Shown here: in pieces, positions 10,516-22,090 of the stretch | Layout: every line of letters starts with the position of its first letter | Position numbering within the stretch: position 1 is the stretch's first letter | NCBI RefSeq assembly: GCF_040183065.1 | Contig: NC_091127.1 | Span: 23,616,391 to 23,680,390 of the forward strand | Source of the DNA: Periplaneta americana | Taxonomy: Eukaryota; Arthropoda; Insecta; Blattodea; Blattidae | Length of the DNA: 64,000 bases | Reading direction: 5' to 3' | Position numbers and translations under genes: made by a program | The notes under the pieces: model-generated | Told to the model about the DNA's origin: nothing | Databases searched by the model: none | Seen by the model: the letters and a program-made list of their open reading frames with translations, nothing else

Positions 10516-11813
10516 CAGTGGTGGTTTCTCGGGGGAGGGAAGGGAGGAACGTCCTCCTCACATATTTCTTCTTTTGAAAGTAAATACCAAATGAAACATA
10601 TGCCTTGAAATTCGAGGAAGATTCGATAATTTTTAAGTTCACAGCTATAAGGAAACCTCGGTTAATCGAGTTTTAAACGATGCGAGCTCATGTGCTGCTA
10701 GAAAACTGTGAGAAAGATGCGAGATTGTTTGTGTGGAGGAAAGCAAATCCTTTCCTCCTTTACTGCAGTTCACACACGTAGACAACAGCGCACTAGCGGC
10801 CAGAGAAAGAAGCAGAGTTTTAAAGCAAGCGAATGAACAGTAAGGGAGGAGATCCTCCTCTGAATCAGCGCATGGGCGGGAAATAGAAACCAACTGGTCT
10901 TGCAACAAACTCGCTACTGCTGCCATCTAACGATGCTACATTCAACCAGACTATAACACATCTAGGAGGAGGCACAATAAAAACAGTCTTATCCCAAAGC
11001 TATGAAAGACACCATATAAACTTTTTTTAAATCATAAATCAAAATATATTATTCATTGCATTTTATATAATGCTATTACTCATGGTTTGAAACTTTCGAG
11101 GATATCTGAAAGTTGTACTTAGATTTATATAAAACAAAGAGGAAGTAGTTCTACGTTAGTATCGCAGATTTTTTTGGCCCATGAAATTCACTTCCATTCA
11201 TTGTCTACTAGATAGGACAACAGCCAAGTTGTCAGTTTTATACAAATATATTTGAAATTGAAAATAGGTACTCCAAACTACAATATTTTTAACACAACAA
11301 AATAATCGACCACCTGCAGCTTTGTGCAATAATGGTAGTATGACTTTACAAGAACTGACATTCTTCAAAAGCATGTGATACTGAACTTGTAAAATGTACA
11401 TGTGGCAACACAGACCATGTGAGTGGGTGCAGTGTTCTCGCTTTCCTAACAGATTATTTCTCATTCCCACTTCCGTAAAACGGTTCTAGTTATATGTTAG
11501 TAGCTAGTCTCTACCAACACGTGTGATGCTGTAGTGTGCGCTGAAAATGCTGCGAGATTGTGAATTTCCTTGTAATTGTTAATTTTTGCAATTATCCACC
11601 AATGAATGGAAGTGAAAATATATTTGGACAATTTAGGAAACTCAGTTTACAAGAACATATTATTGCTATACGAAAGAGAAGGCCAACCCTAACACTAAAT
11701 GGTGTTACATGTATGCATGTAGGCTAATTTGTAGCATGTTTCTCTCAAGAAGGTGTCATTTTGCGCTGTTAACTTCTTTCCTCCTCTTAAAAAATATGCA
11801 GGAGCCGCCACTA
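10516..11813 (+). mobile_element. hAT element with 8-bp duplication CGTAATAC
   Basis: The ends CAGTGGTGGTTTCTC and GGAGCCGCCACTA are inverted copies, flanked by CGTAATAC at 10508-10515 and 11814-11821. An 8-bp duplication plus CAGTGG-type termini is the hAT signature. The interior (1.3 kb) keeps a short N-terminal transposase exon at 11602. An inverted 17-mer (TTCACTTCCATTCATTG near 11187, mirrored at about 11600) lies inside. It is non-autonomous. Confidence 0.8.
11602..11727 (+). pseudogene. N-terminal relic of a ZMYM1/TTF-type hAT transposase
   Basis: A 41-residue frame from ATG contains LSLQEHIIAIRKRRPTLTL. This lines up with LTYEQKCDLKNK-stop-PTPLLSM in the hAT at 18816 and with the segment preceding the TTF zinc finger in ZMYM1-like hAT transposases. 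The rest of the protein is deleted. The match is short; the assignment leans on its position inside a CAGTGG-ended hAT. Confidence 0.4.
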
Positions 11814-11821
11814 CGTAATAC

Positions 11822-12264
11822 AATAAGACACTTAACACAACAAGTAACAACACAGCATAATATAACTTAAAGAAGTATTGAACTAAAAATGACGTTCTGG
11901 GATGATATATTCTAAACAACATGAATTTACTGTAATTATTGCCTACACATAGTGGCGCAAACTAGACTTTTTACCACTAATGGTTTCCAAGTAACATACC
12001 TCTAAACATAGATACTGGTGATGCGTGTGACGTCACATTGCCGTGCCGCACAGCAGCGAGTTCTTTCTTGCTTTAGTTAATCACTATAATTTATGTCCGA
12101 ACCGCGAGAAATACAGTTCTTTTCAGAACAAAGCATTAAACAGCTGCAGCTTATATAACGCAAGCCACGGGTGCGGCAGTGTGACGTCAGCAATAGTGGT
12201 GGACAAATTACTTTGCTCATATGTTGAGAACCGTTCGATATTTGGAATTGCGGTTTTCAGTGAT
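11822..12264. other. No gene seen
   Basis: Remainder of the GTAAC-type tract and unique sequence. An 84-residue plus-strand frame at 12043-12297 runs into a hAT terminus and has no recognisable domain. Confidence 0.4.
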
Positions 12265-12436
12265 GTCATCAGTGGGGCTCGGAATTTTAGGTGCTAAAAA
12301 TTGAGAAAATATTTACATTTTATGTGCTCATAATCGGGAAAATATGTGACAAAAAAAGAAGAAATATTTAATTATGTTTGAATTATTTTACGTAAATATA
12401 AACACTAAACAGTAGACACCAGTATAAACAATGCTG

Positions 12437-12560
12437 TGTCGTCAACTGATGAAGAATTGCAGTACACAATGAGATTCATGCTCAAGTTGTCCATCACAAA
12501 TGACTGATAATTATCACAGAACATTGTCTGGCCACTAAGAAACAACATGCACTCCCTACA
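12437..12560 (-). pseudogene. Decayed hAT transposase C-terminal relic
   Basis: The DNA 12460-12560 (CATCACAAATGACTGATAATTATC and neighbours) aligns with the hAT C-terminal dimerisation region at 12940-13030 of the inner element, but no open frame remains. It shows that the outer and inner elements belong to related hAT families. Confidence 0.45.
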
Positions 12561-12737
12561 GACATGTTTATGATTGGAAACGAAAATAGAGGCAGCTGAT
12601 GTTTATGAAATTATAAAATTTCTTCCTGAATCAGTATTACGATAACTTACAAGGCATTCCTAAATGACACATAAATGTCTATGTGTTAGCTACAATACCA
12701 TTTTTTAGTGGTGACAGTTCTTATCGCCTGTGATGAG

Positions 12738-13993
12738 TAGGGTGCGGATTTTTATGTGCTAAAAATTTAAATACATTTATTTTTTATGTGCTAAAAAGTA
12801 CGAAAATATTTGCTAAAAATAAAAAAAAATATTTTTAATGACAAAAATACCTTACTTAGTTTGAAAAAAAATGTTACTAGGTACTCACCAACCACACTTG
12901 AGTGCTAGTAGTTGGCCGAGAATTGCAGTGAACAACAAAGGTCATCTCCAAATTCTCCATCACAAATGCATGCCGATTATCTCTGAACAACGACTTATAC
13001 TGTGAAAACGATCTTTCCACATCACAGGACGTCAGATGTGCATATGTAAAGAGAGGAATGTCACAAACACATACACCGTCAATTTTACCTACAGACACAT
13101 CTTCTAATACTTGAGCAACTTTACACATTTTTTTTTATATCCACTGTTTTTCCCAAACACGTTCTGGAATTTTCCCTTAGTAATTGTGCTTCTGAACCTG
13201 GTAGCGAGTCTAGTTTAATTTCCACGGCACGCACCTCCCTGTTTCAGACAACAGGTTTTTGGATGTTTCGAGTTTTTTATGGTCTCACACAAAAAGCTTA
13301 AATTTGCTAATAGGAAAGCCAAATCGTTTTTTAAATAACAATCTTTCAGTATATCCTGAAGGATATCTGTTGACGAAGCCCGATAACAGGGAATCACAAG
13401 AAGATATATTGCCTTACTTGATAGACATGAGCGAGAGGCGAGAGATTTGTTTAAATTAAATAATGTTCATGCCCGAGCTCTTATCTGTTGTGTTTCACAA
13501 ACAAAACGTGGAATGAAATCATCTTCAGCAACAATAAACATTCCTAATTATGTGTTGCAAGATCTCTCCTCCTTGTCCATGTTAATTTATTCTGTAATAA
13601 CACTGATATGCTGCCTAGCAGTTCTCAGAACTTGAGGCGATACTATTACAAAAATGGATCACGGATACACCACACAGCGCTTAGAAACACGAAGCAACCA
13701 AGAATTCTTAAGAAGATAACGTACTTCTGAGTGATGTAATTGATTTAGTTTTAAAATGTTTAAAAGTTCTTGTAAAAAATTATTGAAGTAAAAAAAAACT
13801 CCATGATTTGTGTGTTTATGATAGATTTCCTGAAAATATGTATTTACATTTTTTTTTGTGAAAATATGTGTTTTTATGTGAAATAAAATTCGGGTTTTAA
13901 ACTTGAAGATTCATGTTCGGAATTTTTAACTTTGTTAATTGTGTTTTATCACACGCAAAAAGAATATTTAATTACATAGGAATCCGCTCCTTA
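12738..13993 (-). mobile_element. Inner hAT element with 8-bp duplication GTGATGAG
   Basis: The termini TAGGGTGCGGATTTTTATG and AATCCGCTCCTTA are inverted copies. GTGATGAG is repeated at 12730-12737 and 13994-14001. Length is 1256 bp. It is closely similar along its length to 52237-53506. It carries transposase remnants on the minus strand and inserted into the outer hAT. Confidence 0.85.
12877..13400 (-). pseudogene. hAT transposase, middle and C-terminal part, broken
   Basis: Minus-strand frames at 13397-13215 (LAFLLANLSFLCETIKN) and 13128-12877 (LTSCDVERSFSQYKSLFRD, then NLEMTFVVHCN) give the region before, and the core of, the hAT C-terminal dimerisation domain. The T/S-S-C-D-V-E-R-S-F signature is diagnostic of one hAT branch. 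The two parts are in different frames and lack the N-terminal catalytic half. The copy at 52388 is cleaner. Confidence 0.7.
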
Positions 13994-14334
13994 GTGATGA
14001 GACAGCAGACTGCAGTCACACAGATAGGCAATTCCGAGAAACAGTTGCCTGTTGTCACATCTGAGCAACTGCACTGAATATTCGGTTGATGCTTAATCTG
14101 AAAAGGGGTTTTTTTTTTTCGAAAATTATTTGATGAAAAATTAATTTTTATGCGTTTTATGTGAAAATTTTAAAATATTTACGTAAGAAATTGAAAATAT
14201 GTGATTTTATGTGAAATAAAATTTAAAATATATGTTCAGGTAACCTTGGACGAAACTTAAAACACAATTGCGAGTTTCTATTATAGTGCAAATAAAATAT
14301 TTATTTACCTAAGAATCCTCGCCCTAGTCATCAG

Positions 14335-15492
14335 CTCCCTGTTGTCTACAACATATGATTTTCTTTTTTTGTTCAGTGCCCCTTTAAAGTAACAGAATAT
14401 GACACGATAGGACATAACTTTCCAATACGAAATCAGCATGCTACCTAACGGTTAGACGGATCTGTGCGCACCCAAGGGATGATGTGGCCCCAATGAACAG
14501 CTCGCGTGTTCGGAGTACAAGATTGAATCTGACAGTTCCATTTCCAAGGAAGAGGCAGTGAATCAATGACCCGAGTTTTATTGCACCTGACGGGGTCACT
14601 GCAGGCACCTCTCAACTCCCTGTCTTCAACATTTCCGTACGACAAACTTTAGAAAAATCAACTAGGAACAGCATCATGCAATGTGCATCAAAAGGCAATC
14701 ACAACGAACACTTCGGTCATAAAATGATTCCATTCTAATCCGAATATTTATATTGTTTACTAAGGTTTATCTTGTCTCAGTAGCAATAAAACCAAGTCCC
14801 TTCAAATGAGGGTAGAGATTATAGGAGGGTTGTAAATTTTCAGGATTCCTTTCAAAATCTTGTTATTGTACAGGCTGCCGGAACTCAGTTTCTTGAAAGA
14901 CAAGCTAAGTGACGGAACTACACAGTACGAAGAGAGAGATTTTGTAATTTTATTTTGCGCTGCAGAATGCATCAACTGGTCCCTTCCGCCACTGGATGGA
15001 TGGACGGCATCGCTCCACTCCCCCATCGCCATAACAATACAGACGAAGTAAGACATATCTCCTTTCTCTCTCTTTTCACAGTGAGACAAGATACATCACA
15101 CAGACTCTAATAAAGAAAGATTGCAAATAGTGACTTGCAGAGGTGAAATTTGTAAGAAAAGTTGAGATCATTTTCAAAACATCTCTTGTCCACCTGATAA
15201 AGAAAACGAGCATCTGTGTCCATGGATGGTTCAATTGTAACTCTATATATAACTATCATGATTTAGCTTCAGAAAGCCCTCTAAACCACACAAATCTTGC
15301 GTTAAAAGTAGGCTGGGCAGATTTTTATGGTCCAGCAGGGGACATCGACAATTTCAAGAAAAACCATAAACGATTATCTAGTCACTCTCCGTTGAAATGT
15401 TGCAGAAAATATATGTAACAGCAGATACAATGGTACAACTTCGCACATTAAATTTGTAGAGTATCTTAAATGTTTTAACGCTAAAAACGTGA
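14335..15492. other. No gene seen
   Basis: About 1.16 kb of mixed composition. Frames of 60-95 residues on both strands (14445-15418) show no domain, splice-supported structure or repeat termini that I can recognise. Confidence 0.4.
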
Positions 15493-15500
15493 ATTTAAAT

Positions 15501-16586
15501 TAGTGTTGTCGGATTTAATCGATTAATCGATCAATTTCTGTTGTAAGATTAATCGACCAAAATATTTAATCGAATAATCTAGTCGATTGCTTACTTAAAA
15601 GCACAATAGTACTGTTATTTTCTAACTGTAAACCAGATAGCGTAGGAAAAATCTTTGCACAAACACTTCAGAAAGAGATGGAGATATGAGGACAGTGACC
15701 TAGTCTATCTCTATTGAAAGTTTAAACACAATGCGATTAAGTTTTATGGTTTTCCAAGAAAACTTCCGCCTTATTGTCAGCTCATCTTCCTAACATATGA
15801 AATACATACTTTTCTGGGATTCGTCCCCCTCATCCCTTCTAAAATAGCCATGTCTACACTGTGTGCAAGTAACAGCGTAACTATCTTCTTCTTTTTCTAG
15901 AATCTGGTAATTCGGATTACAATAGGGATCAGCCTTCTATTTCGACCGCTGTACTTTTGCAGGTGCTTGCAGTTTCCATACTGAGTTTGTATATGACGGT
16001 TGTATGTTTAGTTTGATAAAGAAAAAAATCAGTTTTCTGTTGTCTGTGAAAAGTGTAAACTCCATTATGTCATATGAGAATTTGAGAGGTAAACTCGGTG
16101 AAACGTTTGGATTTAAATTGAACAATAGTGGAGAAGTGCTTGAAAGAAAAAAAAAGTTTTTTTTTTTTTTCGTGTTTAGTGATGCAGGAAACACTGTTAC
16201 TAAACGTAAAGCGGCACTTAATTGGGAGCATGTGAATTCACTCACATGTTTAAAATCATGGATGAAGCAGTATTGACTATGTGAGTCTTCATACTTTTTA
16301 TTATTTGTGTTTGTCTCAAAAATTCCCGGAGGAATTGACACAATAAATTATAAGCCTCATAATAAATATGTTCGTAAGTAATTAAAATAGTTGTTTCGTA
16401 ATGTAACGATACAATATATACAGATATACAACATTTAATACTTATGCTTATCACCGAACACAAGTTAAATTTAACAATAATTGTGTATTACAGTATATTA
16501 AAACATTTTTACAATTCGATCTACCGATTAATCGATTAAATTCAAATAGTTAATCGATTAAACATTTTGATCGATCGACAGCACTA
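15501..16586 (+). mobile_element. hAT element with ATCGATTAATCGAT-rich ends
   Basis: The termini TAGTGTTGTCGGATTTAATC and GATCGATCGACAGCACTA are inverted relatives. ATTTAAAT is duplicated at 15493-15500 and 16587-16594. The subterminal DNA is dense in ATCGAT/ATTAATCGA words at both ends, plausibly transposase-binding sites. It is 1086 bp long and contains a C-terminal transposase remnant. Confidence 0.8.
16004..16276 (+). pseudogene. Deleted hAT transposase ending in the dimerisation motif
   Basis: A 90-residue frame. Its last third, FSDAGNTVTKRKAALNWEHV followed by NSLTCLKSW, matches the hAT C-terminal 'FS-AG---T--R--L----V--L-FLK' motif. The N-terminal part is not recognised, and a T-rich run (encoding FFFFF) marks the junction. 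The catalytic core is absent. The frame ends with TGA at 16274, close to where hAT proteins normally stop. Confidence 0.6.
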
Positions 16587-16594
16587 ATTTAAAT

Positions 16595-17284
16595 AATTAT
16601 TTGCAACATCACAGTATGTACTTTCCCTTCGCAATCTCTATAACTGCAAAGTAACAAAGTATAAATGCGACAAATCTGAAACTTTGTGTTCAGCGAGGAA
16701 ATCCGTACATAGAACCTCTCTGTGTCTAACTTGTAGAGGTCTACATAATGCACAATATTTCAGAGGATTCTTCCAGCAATTCGCCGCTCTGATATGACTC
16801 CAGTTATTCATGGCCCCCTTTCTACCTCGTTACGATGACAACGCACTGTCTATTGGAAAGAGATATTGCCAGTGCAGAGTGGCAAGATATTAATTAAATT
16901 TAAGGCCTGTCCGGTGACGAATGGGCGTCCATCAATCTCACAGTGCTGATTATTACTGCTCCTGTCACATCGACACACCTGCTAAACCTTCAGGCGGAAA
17001 GCTGTCGTTGCAGACCACATCAAAAACAGAAGAATGCGGGATATTGTACGTTTCCACATGCCATTCGTGCATTCAAATGTTGTTTTCCCATTCCTACGCT
17101 AGTAAGTATATTGTTATTACATTGATTCTAAGGAAGGAAGTCTATTTCACCGTCACTTCTTTGGTTTCTATTGGCAACAAGACGTAAGTAATAAAGAAAT
17201 GCCAAGATACATTCATTCTTCTGCCGACAACTGCCTACTTGTTATTTACCGTTGCACAAACTGACTACAACTCAGAATAGTTAT
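16595..17284. other. No gene seen
   Basis: Unique-looking spacer. Two overlapping plus-strand frames at 16921-17187 are Cys/His/Ser-rich but irregular and I could not assign them. Confidence 0.4.
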
Positions 17285-17412
17285 ACTATATTCTGGTTTA
17301 AAGATTTTTAATAAGCTGCCTGTAAATATCAGACATTTGACAATTCCGACATTCAAGCAGAAAGTTAAACAATGGTTACTAACCAGACCATTTTATTTTC
17401 TAATTAATATTT
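17285..17412 (+). pseudogene. LINE C-terminal fragment
   Basis: The plus strand reads FNKLPVNIRHLTIPTFKQKV then KQWLLTRPFYF. This fits the 'WN-LP--IR----PTFK-KVK-WLL' tail found after reverse transcriptase domains of CR1- and Jockey-type LINEs. Only this tail survives. Confidence 0.6.
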
Positions 17413-17486
17413 AAAATACAATTTTTTATTTTAATCTATTATTGTTTTGGCAAAATCTATTGTATTGTTTAATATTCAAGGTTTTA

Positions 17487-17535
17487 TTCTTCTTCTTCTT
17501 CTTCTTATTATTATTATTATTAATATTATTATTAC
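17487..17535. repeat. TTC/TTA trinucleotide microsatellite
   Basis: Runs of TTC then TTA units immediately after the LINE tail. Confidence 0.9.
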
Positions 17536-17562
17536 TTAGCTTTGTGTTAGCAATAATCATAA

Positions 17563-17979
17563 CTATAGTCGCGACGCTGTTATTCCCGGCGTGACTCCTC
17601 CTCTTTCCTTACGTTTTAGGAAGTGAAGGCTCTATAAAGTCTAGGTAGGTAGTATCGTTCGCCATTTTTGTTCTTTCGTTGCCTAGCTACCAGACGAGGG
17701 ATCTATTTGCCACACCGTTAAACATTATCATGTCGTAGCTCCTATGATAATAAATCAAACGCACTGTAATTCAGCAAATAATTGAGCGGCAAATAACGTC
17801 CTCGTGTGCTCTCTGCGAACGCCAACGAAAGAGCCAAAATGGTGGGCGATTATATTAAGTATTTATCCAGCCTTAGGAACTTCATAACGTCTTCATCAGC
17901 GAATCACAAGACGCACACGTTTAAATGTAGCCGACCTGCAACGTGATCGGCTGCCGGAAATTACAGCGACGGGCTATAG
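17563..17979. mobile_element. 417-bp MITE with CTATAG ends and an internal hairpin
   Basis: CTATAGTCGCGACGCTGTTA at 17563 is mirrored by TACAGCGACGGGCTATAG ending at 17979. Inside, CGCCATTTTTGTTCTTTCGTTG (about 17659-17680) pairs imperfectly with CAACGAAAGAGCCAAAATGG near 17822. No target duplication is clear. No coding capacity. Confidence 0.6.
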
Positions 17980-18408
17980 TGAGGTCCTTGCTTTTCTTCC
18001 GTTTTCTTCAATTATTTTGCTGAAAGGTGCGTTTGTGTATAGTCGCGTGGAGTCTATTAGAGTGTGTTCTGAAATTTAATTGTGTATTGAAGATGTGATG
18101 TGGGTGTGTTTTGTGTGTCTGTATATTTCGTACTATTCTAGTGTACTTAATTCCTGTTTTTTTTTTTTGGTTGGGTATGTAGAATTTCTATGTCTGTTTC
18201 TATGTTGCTGTAACTGTGGTTGACGTTTTTGATGTGTTCTGGGAATGTGAAGGTATTGTGTCATTCTGTTATGGCTGTTATGGTTATCTTTACTATATTA
18301 AAGATTTATTGTGAATACCTGTCTGTAGATTCGTGAGCAACCAGAAATTCTTCAACGAAGGCGTGTTTGTCACACAACGAAGAGCTGAACACTATGTAAG
18401 AATAGCAG
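17980..18408. other. No gene seen; T/G-rich
   Basis: The strand is biased to T and G at 18040-18260. No domain or paired ends. Confidence 0.4.
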
Positions 18409-18416
18409 GATATCAC

Positions 18417-19271
18417 CAGTGGCGTAGCGTCAATGTAAGCTAAAAAGCTTAGCTTCCCCAGTTAATAATAATTTCATAATAAACATGCAGTTTATGGAGA
18501 AAATTATTTATTAATTTTAATAGAATTTATATTTACGCGTTAAATATTGTGATGCGGCAGCTCAGGATGATTTGTGATGCAGCAGTAAACAAGAAGCCTG
18601 CACACACCAGCTTCCAAGCAGACTGGTTTCTTCTGTGTAATCCACCCCGCAGATTTTCCATCCCTTTCTAACTAAACTACCCTAAGGCTCTCAAGGCTCG
18701 CAAGAAGCCAAGAAGCTAGCTTTAACATTTAAAATAAGTAGTTTCCGAGTTATCCCTTTTCGTCAGTTGTGTTCAGTTGAAGTGTTAGTGTGCATTGTGG
18801 CTGATATAATAAATAATGAGCGAAATAACAGTTCCTGACACCAATTTACTTGAATTTTTTAGGACAATTGTATTATCAAGACTGACTTACGAACAAAAGT
18901 GTGATTTAAAAAACAAATGACCGACTCCCTTGCTGTCAATGAAGGACACAACCAAAAGACAGACGCATACTTACGTAATGATACTAATATTGTGATTTCT
19001 CTAAGTATGACAGGGAGTGAGCTAATGTTATACGTATACGTGTCTATTTGTTAAGAGATATGTGTAAACCGTGAAATCATATTTTACCACGTATCATTTG
19101 AGGTCATGCCTTATTGGTGTTACTTACGATGTTCCAACCAATCTTCGACTGCTCACTTGAAATTGACTACTATTTATTTTAAGGCTGTATTTTTGTAATA
19201 CGTTTTCTCATATTGCATGAAAGACAACTTGAGTTAGCTTCCCCTGCTCAAAATTTCATGCTACGCCACTG
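18417..19271 (+). mobile_element. hAT element with 8-bp duplication GATATCAC
   Basis: The ends CAGTGGCGTAGCG and GCTACGCCACTG are inverted copies. GATATCAC is at 18409-18416 and 19272-19279. It is 855 bp long and contains a transposase N-terminal relic with one in-frame stop. Confidence 0.85.
18816..18979 (+). pseudogene. N-terminal fragment of ZMYM1-type hAT transposase
   Basis: From ATG the frame reads MSEITVPDTNLL, then LSRLTYEQKCDLKNK, a TGA at about 18918, and continues PTPLLSMKDTTKRQTHTYV. The 'LTYE-KC-LK--GRPTP' run just before a TTF-type zinc finger is characteristic of ZMYM1-like hAT transposases common in insects. The zinc finger and catalytic domains are deleted. The TGA falls in the otherwise conserved Gly/Arg-Pro-Thr-Pro segment. 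Confidence 0.65.
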
Positions 19272-19501
19272 GATATCACACAGCATTTGCTTATCAATAA
19301 CAATGAAGGCCTTGTAGATCAGTAGGTAGGCCTACTATTTTTGAGTCTGTGTTCATTAGGAGTTTCTTCTTACATATTATGGTGAATACTATCATCAAAG
19401 TCTGTAACTCTTCTTTTTTTTATACTCTGTATATTATAAAACAAAGAATAGATATGCCGCCTTTATTAAATAAGGAGAACACTATTCGTTAGGCCCGTTA
19501 G

Positions 19502-21102
19502 CAGTGGCAGCTCGTGAACTTGTGGACTGGGGGAGCTGCAGTAGATTCTGGTACATACAAATTTTACTTCATGATATCATTACTAATAAGTATAGGACAA
19601 AAATAAATCGAAAAATCAAAACTTCCTGACTTAGCTGGGAGATGTCTGTGGCATCATTTGCCATAATCGCTAAAAAAACTGATACCATCGATTTCAGTCT
19701 GAATTTCAAATCGGCAGACACTCGACATGCAATCTACCAGTTCATCCTGAATTGTTTTAGAATTACCTTTAAACAGTGGCATGTTCCAAATGATTTGTGT
19801 GAGACTCGTTTAGATGACTCACGAAATACACCAGAGTTCTTCGAATCGTTTTTTCATCATGTCCCTCAAGGGGAAGTTCATATTGGCCACAAAATTTGAT
19901 ACAATCAATATTTTTTTTTAATAATTTCACGATTTTTTCTTTGATTATGTTTGAGAATGTTTGTTCTATTCATTTCACTTAATTGCGCAGCAATATTAGT
20001 TATTCCCAACATAGCCAATGAAACAACACTTTTCAGGTGAGACTGCGAAGTTTCGTACTTTTTAATTTTTAGGGTCAAGTGTCCTAAATCTGTCACACTA
20101 CTCCTAGTCTATGCAGTATCATCATCGAAGAGGAGGCAAGGAAAACAAAATACAGAATTCTTTTTTGTTCACATCCACGTAACCACAAATGCTTAGCGTA
20201 AATTTCATTCTTATACTTCCTCACATATATGTACTATTTCGGCTGGATGAAGCTTGAGTAAGATTTAAGTCGGGTAACGGACGACCCTGTAATTTCACTT
20301 CATTACATCAATCTTCTCCGAGAGGGAAAGTTGATAAAAATAAAATTAATATTCTGTAATTCACACACTCTCATGCTTGCACATTTGCACTGGTTAAGTT
20401 ACGGTACTAAGACGTCACACCAAAGCAACACTCAGATATACTGATGGTCAACAGTGTTCTAAAACTAGAAAAGAAGTCTCCGTATTTTACGTGCTATATC
20501 AAAAGAATTCTACTCGTGCAATCATTTTGAGTTAAGGCAAATCCCAAGGTTCTACTGGAGACTGGATAAATACGTAACAATAAGTCAAAAAAGAATATAC
20601 ATTTCGTTATATTAACTCGATAAGATTCTACAACAATAAGTATGTGAAGAGAAAATATAAATGTCATTAAGTTTCAAGGGAATAGAGAATCCATTTGACG
20701 TAGCATTACAATAGCGATGTGGGAGTGGAGGAACGATCTTCCCTTACAGCCTGGCTCTGCAAGCCACTCCAGCGAAATATGGGTTTTAACAGCGGCAGTT
20801 TCCCTCTGCTTCCCCTCACCTCTCTACCCCCTGACCTTGCAAGACACACTCTCTATGAGCTGACCACCCTGCAGATCCCAGGACGACTTTGAATGCAGTG
20901 TCAATTCCAATACAGTCGACGCGCAAAAAGATTATGCATAAGATAGTAGTACGAGTACATATTCCCGGCCAGATAAAATATAAAGCAATTTACCAATAAA
21001 AGCTGTAACAATTCTTCTACAAATTAAAACAAATATTATTATTATTTTCCTGTCAAAGCAGGGAGTTGTAGCTCCGCAGCTCTTATGGAGGAGCCGCCCC
21101 TG
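19502..21102. mobile_element. 1.6-kb hAT-type element with CAGTGGCAGC ends
   Basis: The left terminus CAGTGGCAGCTCGTG and right terminus GGAGGAGCCGCCCCTG are inverted relatives. The flanks CCCGTTAG (19494-19501) and GCCGTTAG (21103-21110) match at 7 of 8. The interior has a frame at 19642-19899 without a recognised domain. It resembles the 10.5-kb hAT and the half-element at 46769 in its termini. Confidence 0.7.
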
Positions 21103-21110
21103 GCCGTTAG

Positions 21111-21596
21111 AATTGGCTGGCACAGTTTACCTGGCTTTCGACACCCCTTCTCAGTAATTAATAAGCCATTGCTCCCTAGCTTTGAAACTAGCCACGTTCT
21201 GGCAGCGAAGAGCACCCGCACTTTCGAAGAACTGTGTTAACCTAATTACAGATGTTGAGAGTCTGCACGCAAGGAAAATATTTTATGGTAATATGCTGCT
21301 ATCACCGGTAACTAACAGCGTCATTTCCATCACAATCTCTCTTCATGATCCTCCGATTTTCTGGGTTAAGATGCAGTAAAGAAGGAACTCACTAGATGAT
21401 TTAGACGTCCAGAAATTTAATAACAACACATCGATTTTGTAACAACATTATACTTGCCTTTGATGGTGTTATTTTTCTTCTATAAAACCGCAAACAGATA
21501 CCTATGTTTGAAGTGAAACAGAATCGCATTCATATTAGCGATCTTATCCTCAGGACGAAAGAAAAAAAATTATCAAAATAAGAGACTCGATTTTTT
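21111..21596. other. No gene seen
   Basis: Spacer of ordinary composition. A 65-residue frame at 21182-21379 shows no domain. Confidence 0.4.
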
Positions 21597-21648
21597 GTTG
21601 TTTAGTCAACTGTTCGAAGACAGGTTGGAACGTCATAAGTGACACCGA
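21597..21648 (+). repeat. Truncated copy of the GTCAACTGTCCGAAGACAG repeat
   Basis: TTGTTGTTTAGTCAACTGTTC and GAAGACAGG match the fuller copies at 40517 and 50395. This copy breaks off into the pentanucleotide array. Confidence 0.65.
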
Positions 21649-22090
21649 TATGATATGATATGATATGATATGATATGATATGATATGATATGATATGATA
21701 TGATATGATATGACATGACATGATATGATATGATATGATATGATATGATATGATATGACATGATATGATATGATATGATATATGATATGACATGACATGA
21801 TATGATATGATATGATATGATATGACATGACATGATATGATATGATATGATATGACATGACATGACATGATATGATATGACATGATATGATATGATATGA
21901 TATATGATATGATATGATATATGACATGACATGACATGATATGATATATGATATGATATGATATGATATGATATGATATATGATATGATATGATATATGA
22001 TATGACATGATATATATGATATATGATATGACATGATATATGATATGATATAGACCTATGATATGGATATGATATGATGATATATGATAA
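21648..22090. repeat. ATATG/ATGAC pentanucleotide array
   Basis: More than 80 units of TGATA with interspersed TGACA variants and occasional 2-bp slips. A second block lies at 22303-22432. Open frames of 111-152 residues on the minus strand (all I, S, Y, H, M, C) are a by-product of the 5-bp unit. Confidence 0.95.

Larger units (their letters stand above)
6491..11870. repeat. Degenerate GTAAC-type simple repeat, split into four pieces
   Basis: Pieces rich in GTAACATAA/TAACACAA words lie at about 6495-6625, 7184-7210, 10448-10515 and 11814-11870. Each gap between pieces is occupied by a mobile element. The simplest reading is one ancestral low-complexity tract interrupted by at least three insertions. 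Confidence 0.55.
12273..14326. mobile_element. Outer hAT element interrupted by a second hAT
   Basis: The termini TGGGGCTCGGAATTTTAGG at 12273 and CCTAAGAATCCTCGCCCTA ending at 14326 are inverted relatives. GTCATCAG is duplicated at 12265-12272 and 14327-14334. Removing the inner insertion (12738-14001) leaves about 790 bp. The interior is AT-rich with a decayed transposase stretch on the minus strand. Confidence 0.75.

Noticed and set aside
10645..10926. 93-residue minus-strand frame inside a hAT
   Set aside because: No domain. It lies in deleted hAT interior and overlaps repeats of GGAGGA/TCCTCC.
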